Shown here in pieces: positions 9,480 to 16,203 of a stretch of 64,000 nt of DNA (the stretch's first letter is position 1; each line of letters starts with the position of its first letter). The translations under genes were made by a program, and so were the position numbers. The DNA is from Tessaracoccus sp. (GTDB lineage: Bacteria; Actinomycetota; Actinomycetes; Propionibacteriales; Propionibacteriaceae), in contig NZ_JADJNP010000002.1 in assembly GCF_016714275.1 (NCBI RefSeq), positions 682,001 through 746,000 of the forward strand. The letters run 5' to 3'. Below the pieces are notes generated by a model that saw only the letters and a program-made list of their open reading frames with translations, was not told the DNA's origin and did no database searches.

Positions 9480-10712
9480 ATGCGAAGGACCCTCGCCTCG
9501 GCCCGTCGTTTCCTCAACCGTCTGACGCTGGGCCTTTTCCTCGCGCAGATCACGACCATGGTCCTCCTCACGGTGCTCGAGTCGTTCAGGAAGAAGCGGC
9601 GCGCGCTGCGCCGCTTCCCGGTGACGGCACCGGAACCCGTGCACGTGAACCGGAACGAGGTGACGGTCTACACCTACGGTGCCGACCTCTACGACGCGAT
9701 GATCGAGGCCATCGACGCCGCCACGGAGCACGTGTACTTCGAGACCTACATCTGGAAGGGGGACGAGGCCGGCCAGCGGTTCGTCGAAGCTCTCGCCCGC
9801 GCTGCCGACCGCGGCGTCGACGTGTACGCCGTGTGGGACCAGTTCGGGAACTTGGTGGTGCCCCGGTCGTTCTACCGCACCATTCCGAAGAACATCAACA
9901 CCTTCGCCTACCCTGCGCTGCCGAAGCCGTGGTCCATCCAGACGTGGGGCTTCGACCACCGCAAGCTGATGACGGTCGACGGCAGGGTCGGGTTCGTCGG
10001 CGGCTACAACATCGGCTCGCTGTACGCGACGGGCTGGCGGGACACCCACTGCCGCGTGACCGGACCCGACGTCGCAGAGTTGGAGAACGCGTTCATCGAC
10101 TTCTGGAACATGTACGCGGGCAAGCGCCACGAGCGCATCGAGCGCAATCCGCACCGCGGCTGGCAGTCGCAGCTGCGCGTGCACCGGAACTCGCCGCGGC
10201 TCTCGGTCTACCCGATCCGCAACATGTACCTCGAGGCCATCGACCGCGCGACCGAACGGATCTGGCTGACGCACGCCTACCTGATCCCCGACGACGACTT
10301 CGTCGCCGCCCTGCGCGACGCGGCCCAGCGCGGCGTCGACGTGCGGATCATCGTCCCCGCGCAGTCGAACCACGTGGTCGCCGACTGGCTGTCGCGCGGC
10401 TTCTACGGCAACCTGCTCGACTCCGGCATCCGGCTCTTCCTCTACCAGCAGGCGATGGTGCATTCGAAGACCGCCACCATCGACGGCGTGTGGTCGACGA
10501 TCGGGACGGCCAACCTCGACAGGGTGAGCCTGCTGGGCAACTACGAGGTGAACCTTGAGGTCACCGACCCGGACGTGGCTGCGTTCATGGAGAAGGTTTT
10601 CCGCCGCGACGAGTCGAACTGCATCGAGTTGCGCGCAGAGCGCTGGCACGGCCGCTCGATCGCCGCGAAGGCGACCGAGGCGCTCCTCTCCCCCTGGCGA
10701 CCGATCTTCTGA
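9480..10712 (+). CDS. Phospholipase D family synthase (cardiolipin synthase-like)
   Basis: The 410-aa protein has one N-terminal hydrophobic helix (about 12-33) and two PLD catalytic HKD motifs: H160-K162-D167 (HRKLMTVD) and H328-K330-D335 (HSKTATID). Paired HKD motifs with this length fit a phosphatidyltransferase of the cardiolipin synthase type, acting at the inner face of the membrane. An ATG at 9468 in the same frame is an alternative start; neither has a clear ribosome site. It is divergent from pcrA with fewer than 50 bp between them. The substrate is inferred from the family. Confidence 0.85.
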   Translation: MRRTLASARRFLNRLTLGLFLAQITTMVLLTVLESFRKKRRALRRFPVTAPEPVHVNRNEVTVYTYGADLYDAMIEAIDAATEHVYFETYIWKGDEAGQRFVEALARAADRGVDVYAVWDQFGNLVVPRSFYRTIPKNINTFAYPALPKPWSIQTWGFDHRKLMTVDGRVGFVGGYNIGSLYATGWRDTHCRVTGPDVAELENAFIDFWNMYAGKRHERIERNPHRGWQSQLRVHRNSPRLSVYPIRNMYLEAIDRATERIWLTHAYLIPDDDFVAALRDAAQRGVDVRIIVPAQSNHVVADWLSRGFYGNLLDSGIRLFLYQQAMVHSKTATIDGVWSTIGTANLDRVSLLGNYEVNLEVTDPDVAAFMEKVFRRDESNCIELRAERWHGRSIAAKATEALLSPWRPIF

Positions 10713-10963
10713 CCCCCTCATGGAGACGCCCAGCGTTCATGCCGGCGCGGTGATGCCTCACCGATCTCCTGCCGACCGAACAGACCCGTGGGGCCCATAC
10801 CACCGAGCTCCTACATCCGCGGCACCACCCCCTGAGGCCCCGCGGCCGCCGGTCGTCTGTGTCGAGGGCTCTATGCCGCCACTGGCCATGGCGTGCTCGT
10901 CGCTCGCCAGCTGGGCTCGACCGTGGCGGATGAGGAAGTTGGGGAGCTGCTCCGCTACCTCGG
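10713..10963 (+). other. Gene-free flank of the insertion sequence with a possible gene fragment
   Basis: No complete gene is visible. Near 10870-10970 an open stretch reads LYAATGHGVLVARQL and continues with charged residues into the end of the insertion sequence. It has a codon pattern like coding DNA but no start, and looks like a remnant interrupted or truncated near the element. I cannot identify its parent. Confidence 0.3.
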
Positions 10964-10987
10964 CCTAGCCTCGCGCTTTCATGACGG
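10964..10987 (+). repeat. Left terminal inverted repeat of the IS
   Basis: The end reads CCTAGCCTCG, three variable bases, then TTTCATGA and CGG. It matches the reverse complement of the right end at 20 of 24 positions. Confidence 0.8.
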
Positions 10988-11088
10988 TGGGTGGACCGTA
11001 GCGGCCTGAGATAGCGAAAGTGCCCCTGACTTGGGATGATGTGTTTTGCGAAGAACAAATCGTCCAACAAGTGAGGAGCACCTTCGAG

Positions 11089-12481
11089 GTGAAGAGTACC
11101 GGCTCGTATCCCAGGGTTCATGTCGATACCGCCAAGGTGGCCGCGGTGGGCCAGGCCGGCGGGATCCTCCTGACCGAAACCATCCGCGCCGCGGGCCTCG
11201 ACCGAGCCCTGTCGGAGGCGCTGGCCAGGTGGCGGAAACCCGTCAGCTGTTCATGATCCGGGCAAGGTCATTCTGGATCTCGCCCTGTCGCTGGTACTCG
11301 GGGGTGAAGCGTTGAGCGACCTTGCTGCCCTGCGCGCTGAACCAGGGGTCTACGGCCCGGTGGCGTCGGACCCGACCGTGTCGCGCCTGATCGCGGCCCT
11401 GGCCGAGGACGCGGACAAGGCCATCAAGGCGATCGCCGGAGCCAGGCAGCAGGCCCGCGCCACGGTTTGGGGACTGGCCGGGAAGCATGCGCCCGATCAT
11501 GAGGCCAGTTCGGACAGCCCGCTGGTGATTGATCTCGATGCGTCGCTGATCACCGCGCATTCGGAGAAACAGCAGGCGGCGCCGACGTTCAAACGAGGCT
11601 TCGGGTTCCACCCGCTGCTGGCGTTCGCCGACCACGGCCCCGACGGCACCGGCGAAGCCTTGGTGGTCCATCTACGCCCCGGGAACGCCGGCTCGAACAC
11701 CGCCGCCGATCACATCACCGTCACCAAGGCCGCGTTAGCGCAGCTCCCCGGGAAGAATCCCCGCCCCGGCCGGAAGGTGTTGGTCCGCGCGGACGGGGCC
11801 GGCGGCACGAAGGAGTTCACCGCCTGGCTCGCGACTCATCGGGTGTCGTATTCGGTGGGGTTCACGCTCCCGCTCGACACCACAGCCCTCTACCAGCAGG
11901 TCCCCGACTGGGTCTGGGTCCCAGCCCTCAACGCCGATGGCCAGGCGCGGGAGGGAGCGGATCTGGCCGACTTCACCGGCCTGCTGAACCTCGTCGGCTG
12001 GCCTACCGGGATGCGGGTAATCGTCCGACGTGAACGGCCCCACCCCGGCGCGCAGCTCCGCTTCGATGACGTCGACGGCTACCGGTTGACCGCGTTCGCC
12101 ACCAACACCACCACAGGCACCCTCCAGGACCTGGAACTCAGGCATCGTCGCCGCGCCCGCTGCGAGGACCGGATCCGGATCGCGAAAGACACCGGCCTGG
12201 CCAACCTCCCCCTGCACGGGTTCGACCAGAACCGGATCTGGTGTCAGATCGTCACACTGGCGTCCGAACTGCAGGCCTGGAGCGGGATGCTGGCCCTGGC
12301 CGGCCATGAAGCCCGACGTTGGGAACCGAAACGGCTGCGCTACCGCCTCTACACCATCCCCGCGACCCTGGCCCGCAGAGCCCGCCGCGTCGTGCTGCAC
12401 CTGGCCGACCAGTCCCGCTGGGCAAGCCTGATCATCGACAGCATCGGCCGACTACGGAGCCTCCCGGCACCCGCGACCTGA
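11089..12481 (+). pseudogene. IS1380-type transposase, interrupted by a +1 frameshift
   Basis: The reading starts at GTG 11089 (MKSTGSYPRVHVDTAKV after GAGGAG) and runs to about 11244. There the frame ends in PVSCS and a stop at 11254. Shifting by +1 at the codons AAA CCC G restores the family sequence (AVHDPGKVILDLALSL) through to the stop at 12481. The rest looks complete: LVIDLDASLITAHSEK, a conserved FHPLLAF region, VLVRADGAGG and a C-terminal YRLYTIPATLARRARR. The full product would be about 463 aa. It is most likely an inactivating indel or sequencing error. Programmed slippage at CCC is possible but is not usual in this family. Confidence 0.8.
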
Positions 12482-12630
12482 CCCCCGGGCCCCCACACGT
12501 CCCCCCCCCGAACCTGGAAGCTCCCGGCCTGGAAACCCGCACCGCAGACGTCACGCGGAGCCTTGTCACACCCACCTGCAAGAATCAGATCTGCCTCGAC
12601 GCCACCGGCGCCGACAAGCCCCAAACGGGG

Positions 12631-12654
12631 CCCTCATGAAACATCGAGGCTAGG
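12631..12654 (-). repeat. Right terminal inverted repeat of the IS
   Basis: Read on the minus strand it gives CCTAGCCTCG, ATG, TTTCATGA, GGG. This is the partner of the left end at 10964-10987, 150 bp beyond the transposase stop. Confidence 0.8.
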
Positions 12655-12941
12655 TGCTATGACGGTAGGCCGAGGTCCATCCAATGGGGTTTGACCATCC
12701 CCGCTAGCCCGGAAAGGGGTTGCTGTGGAGGAACGGCTACGACCTGAACGGCGGGTCTGCGGGGACGGGAAGTTCGCGACGGTGACCTCGCAGCACTGGG
12801 CTTGCGTCGCGCTGAGCCACCTGCGAGGCGGTGAGAACGTCGTCGTGCGCTCAATCACAACCGCTGAGGCGGTCGCGGAGTGCCCCGGGAGTCGGCATTG
12901 AACCCAGTTCGATGAGCGTCGTACGGTGTGGGCTATGTAAT
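12655..12941 (+). other. Gene-poor flank with one doubtful 58-codon frame
   Basis: A frame from GTG 12725 to TGA 12901 (begins MEERLRPERRVCGDGKF) is open for 58 codons with some coding-like bias. It has no recognisable domain and only a weak ribosome site (AAAGGGG about 10 bases upstream). It may be a residual piece of a gene damaged around the IS insertion. Nothing else is visible here. Confidence 0.25.
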
Positions 12942-13283
12942 TTACCAGAAGACGGCGATCGCGGCGTTGGCGAGCGTTAGGCCGAAGACGCCCCAGAACG
13001 CGCCGTCGGCAACAGCGTCGCGCTTCCTGTTCATCAGGACGAGCACGAGGATCACTACGAGCACCAGCGTCTTGACGGCGATCTTCGCGTGATTGACCGA
13101 GCCGTCGCCCATCTCCGCGAGGCCGACGAGCAGGAGCCCCGTCGCCACCTGGGTGTAGGCGCCGTGCAGCATCGCCTTGTTGATCACCCGCGGGCTTGCC
13201 TTCGCCTGAACGAACGCCCCGCCGAACAGAGCGGCAAAGCCGACGAGGTGAAGCAGGACGAGCAGACTGTGCAGGAAATCCAT
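12942..13283 (-). CDS. Small four-helix integral membrane protein
   Basis: The 113-aa protein is almost entirely hydrophobic with about four membrane helices. The first carries LLVLLHLVGFAALFGGAFVQ and a conserved-looking histidine, reminiscent of small heme- or copper-associated membrane proteins of the DUF2269/CopD-like type. That resemblance is weak and no function is assigned. The start ATG at 13283 is the only good candidate. It is transcribed alone, divergent from the GlsB-type gene. Confidence 0.65.
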   Translation of the reverse strand: MDFLHSLLVLLHLVGFAALFGGAFVQAKASPRVINKAMLHGAYTQVATGLLLVGLAEMGDGSVNHAKIAVKTLVLVVILVLVLMNRKRDAVADGAFWGVFGLTLANAAIAVFW

Positions 13284-13384
13284 GCCTTCACCGTATCCGA
13301 TCCGCCGAGAGGCCCTCGATGCTCAGGGTCGGCTCAGGGCGAGTCCGGGTTTACGGTGCAGGGCGCCCGTGGCAGGCTGACGGT

Positions 13385-13642
13385 ATGGGATTCATTGCCT
13401 TCATCATCGTCGGACTCGTCGCGGGCGCGCTCGCCAAGGCCATCCTCCCCGGACGCCAGGGCGGCGGCTGGCTCGCCACCTTGTTGCTTGGCGTCGTCGG
13501 CGCCTTCGTCGGCGGCTGGCTGAGCAGGGTCCTCTTCTATACCAGCCCCTCCGGCTTCATCCCCAGCGTGATCTGGGCCACCGTCGGCGCGGTCATCGTC
13601 CTCGCCATCCAAGGTTGGCTCGCCAAGCGCAAGCAGGCCTGA
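13385..13642 (+). CDS. GlsB/YeaQ/YmgE-family small membrane protein
   Basis: The 85-aa protein has three short hydrophobic helices. It has the family's glycine-rich pattern: FIIVGLVAGALAKAILPG, then GGWLATLLLGVVGAFVGGWL. These transglycosylase-associated-type proteins are stress-induced membrane proteins of unclear biochemical role. The gene starts at ATG 13385 and ends one base before the converging stop of the histidine kinase gene. Confidence 0.85.
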   Translation: MGFIAFIIVGLVAGALAKAILPGRQGGGWLATLLLGVVGAFVGGWLSRVLFYTSPSGFIPSVIWATVGAVIVLAIQGWLAKRKQA

Positions 13643-13643
13643 C

Positions 13644-15998
13644 TCACATCATCGATTGATTCACCGTGTCGGGCGAGGGGCTCGCATCGGGAAACGCCAT
13701 CTCGGCAAGGTTGAGATCCTCGCTCGACTCGGCGTGGATCTGGACCTGGGCGTAGGCCTCCGGCAGGCTCTCGACCGCCCGGCGCGGACCGGCGATCGTG
13801 AGATGCAGGCCATCGCCGACGGGGAAGACCGACGCCGCGACCGAAGTCCCCGGCCTCGCCGCCGATAGCACCCGCATGACGGCCGACGACACCGCCTCCG
13901 CGGTCTGGTCGTCGGCCGCGTCGCGCCCGCCGAGCCTGAGCGCAAGGGCGATGCCGCGCTCGCGGGCGTGCCTGAGCACCGGGATCAACCTCGGACCGAG
14001 GTGCACGAGGTCAGGGCTGATCAGGACGAGCTGTCGCAAGTACCGCTCCTCGATGTCGCAGTCCGCCCGTGTCGACGGGTCCTCGGGATCGCGAGCACCC
14101 TCCGCGATGTCCCCGAGCAGCGCGATCGCCTCGTCGAGGCCCGCATCCACCCAGCGCCGGTAGCTCGCCTGGGCAGCACGCTCCGCCTCCGCCTCCACGT
14201 CCGCGCGAAATGCGACGCGGCGCGCATCGGCCGCCTTCGCGCACAGGATCGCCACGTAGACCCGAAGCCGGGCCACGAACAGCGAGAACGCCAAGCCGAC
14301 CCAGGCGGCGGCGAGGATGATGCCAGCGGCGTGCGGGGAACCGGGGACCACGGTGCTGGCGAGAGCGACGGCCAACGCCGCCCATCCCATCATGGAGAGG
14401 ACAGCCACGCGCATCGGAGGGCCGTACGAGAGCAGGAGCACGAACGGACCCGTCGCCGCCAGCGCCTGCCAGCTCGACGGGTCTGCCCTGCCGAAATCCG
14501 TCGCTGCCGCTGACAAGAGAAAGACCAGCCCGGTGAGGAGGATAAGCCCCGCGTGCATGGCCGGCCCTGGAGTGCCCCGGACGATCCTGTCGCCGATCCA
14601 GGCCACCAGCATCAGAGCGATCATCGGGAGGAGGACGAGGGTGTGGTCGCCGCCGCCCGCGACGGTCAGCACCAGGCCGACGACCGTCACGCCGAGGGCC
14701 CAGAGCGATGCCGCACGGCGCGCGACGCCGAGGACGAACGCCGGCACCTGCGCAGGGTCGACCGGCTCCGCGATCTGCGCGTCGGGGTCGCGGTCCAGCG
14801 GCGCTACGAGTTCAACGACGGTACCTGCCGCCGGGGCCGACCGGACGACCGCGTCGATCCCCGCCTGTTCCGCCCTCCCGACAACGGAGTTGGCGAGCCC
14901 CCTCGTGTCGGGGAACACGCCGGAGAAGCCAACCCCTTCGTCGCTCACGACCACCCTCAGCATGTTGTCCTCGACGAAAACCGTGATGTCTGCCGCGGGC
15001 GCGCCGGAGTGCTTCGCCGCGTTCCTGATCGCCTCGTGCGTCGCCCCCACCATGGCCGCGACGACGCGCTGGTCGAGGCGCCTCTCGAGGACCGCGAGCG
15101 CGTCGTCGTCGAGTCCGCGGCGCACGACCGGGAACCCGGCCGGCTCGAAGATGCCCCGGAGGCTGTGCTCGCGCGCCGCCACGGACCGCTCGCCCCGCAA
15201 CACCTTGAGTCGCTCAACGTCTCTCGCGCACTGCTGCCGCACCTGCTCCAGGTCGGAGACGCTCCGGCCGCCGTTGGCGATCGCGCCGAGCGTGTTGATC
15301 GCCGTGTCATGGAGCAGGCGGGCCTCCTCCGCCGCCTGGGAACTGGCCCGCCTGGCCACCTCCGCACGCCGAAGGGCGCGCGCCGTGGCCTCCTCGTCCG
15401 CGTCTGTGACCCGCGCCATCGCATCGACCAACGGGTAGCCGAGCCGCACGGCGATGATGATCGCGGCCTGGGTGAGTACGATCACCGCCGAGATCCGGAA
15501 TCCCCAGTGCGGGAGCAGCAGCGCGACAGGCAGGCTCAGGGCCGCCGCTGCGCCGGTCACCGTCGGAATCACCCATCGTCCTCGAAAGAGGAGGCCGCAG
15601 GAAAGCGTCGCGAAGTTGATCTGCCAGCTCGCGGTGAAGCTCATCAAAGAGTCCAGGTTTCCGCTCACCAAATAGCCGCAGAATCCGAGGATCCCCATGA
15701 TCAGCGGCAGGAATGACGTCGGCAAGACCCTGCGGGAATACAAGGCAAAGAGCGCGTAACCCGCCGTGGCCAAGTTCGCGACGAAAAGCGGCCAACCAGC
15801 CCACCCGAGCGTGGCGATCGCGGCGAAGGCCGTCGCGGCCTGCCAGTCGACAACCAAAGTGAGCGTCATCTGGCGCAGGCTGGTGTCCATCGATCGCACC
15901 CAGCCGACGTTCTCCGCCCAACTGGCCGTGGTCGCGGGGACGAGGAAGCGCGGAAGCCGTGGCACGGCTGCCGGATAGGCGTTCGAGGCCCCCTCCAT
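13644..15998 (-). CDS. Membrane histidine kinase with a duplicated, degenerate second module
   Basis: I start at ATG 15998 (MEGASNAYP), which has GGGAGAG upstream; the product is 784 aa. Residues 45-195 hold membrane helices. A DesK/NarL-type phosphoacceptor region follows, with H230 in LLHDTAINTLGAI, then an ATPase domain with N-box HEAIRNAAKH (321-330), DEGVGF (353-358) and GLANSV. A second membrane block (about 425-585) and another cytoplasmic part (585-784) follow in the same order. This second part keeps the layout (GLDEAIALLGDIAEGARD, then DIEERYLRQLVL) but lacks the histidine and ATP-binding motifs. It probably pairs with the response regulator at 19285, across the surface-protein gene. 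Confidence 0.85.
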   Translation of the reverse strand: MEGASNAYPAAVPRLPRFLVPATTASWAENVGWVRSMDTSLRQMTLTLVVDWQAATAFAAIATLGWAGWPLFVANLATAGYALFALYSRRVLPTSFLPLIMGILGFCGYLVSGNLDSLMSFTASWQINFATLSCGLLFRGRWVIPTVTGAAAALSLPVALLLPHWGFRISAVIVLTQAAIIIAVRLGYPLVDAMARVTDADEEATARALRRAEVARRASSQAAEEARLLHDTAINTLGAIANGGRSVSDLEQVRQQCARDVERLKVLRGERSVAAREHSLRGIFEPAGFPVVRRGLDDDALAVLERRLDQRVVAAMVGATHEAIRNAAKHSGAPAADITVFVEDNMLRVVVSDEGVGFSGVFPDTRGLANSVVGRAEQAGIDAVVRSAPAAGTVVELVAPLDRDPDAQIAEPVDPAQVPAFVLGVARRAASLWALGVTVVGLVLTVAGGGDHTLVLLPMIALMLVAWIGDRIVRGTPGPAMHAGLILLTGLVFLLSAAATDFGRADPSSWQALAATGPFVLLLSYGPPMRVAVLSMMGWAALAVALASTVVPGSPHAAGIILAAAWVGLAFSLFVARLRVYVAILCAKAADARRVAFRADVEAEAERAAQASYRRWVDAGLDEAIALLGDIAEGARDPEDPSTRADCDIEERYLRQLVLISPDLVHLGPRLIPVLRHARERGIALALRLGGRDAADDQTAEAVSSAVMRVLSAARPGTSVAASVFPVGDGLHLTIAGPRRAVESLPEAYAQVQIHAESSEDLNLAEMAFPDASPSPDTVNQSMM

Positions 15999-16075
15999 CG
16001 CGAGAACTCTCCCTTGCCAATAAGGACTTATTCGACCCGCGACAGTACTACGTCGGCGACGCGCTTCAAAGCCCT

Positions 16076-16097
16076 GACCCCCGCGTGGGGGTCTTTT
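16076..16097 (+). terminator. Intrinsic terminator upstream of the surface-protein gene
   Basis: A 7-bp perfect stem GACCCCC/GGGGGTC with a GCGT loop is followed directly by TTTT on the plus strand. It lies between the divergent kinase and surface-protein genes, 107 bp before the latter's ATG. It either ends a short leader RNA or attenuates the surface-protein transcript. Confidence 0.65.
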
Positions 16098-16203
16098 GTT
16101 GCGCCGTGTTGCAGGCCCGCCGAAACCACTGGCTGAATAGCCGCGGACCCGCATGTCCGGTCCGCATTTCGTAACGTGGGGGAGAGAAAGCGAGAAGGAA
16201 TAC

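Larger units (their letters stand above)
10964..12654 (+). mobile_element. IS1380-family insertion sequence, about 1.69 kb
   Basis: The element is bounded by imperfect inverted repeats of about 24 bp (10964-10987 and 12631-12654) and encodes one transposase of the IS1380 type (DDE group 1) filling most of its length. The size fits the family. The four-base flanks outside the ends (TCGG and TGCT) do not match, so no target duplication is visible; the insertion is old, or one side has been rearranged. The transposase frame is broken, so the copy is probably immobile by itself. Confidence 0.8.

Noticed and set aside
10960..12658. A 4-bp target duplication flanking the IS1380-type element
   Set aside because: The flanking bases TCGG and TGCT differ, and shifting the boundary by one or two bases does not give a match.
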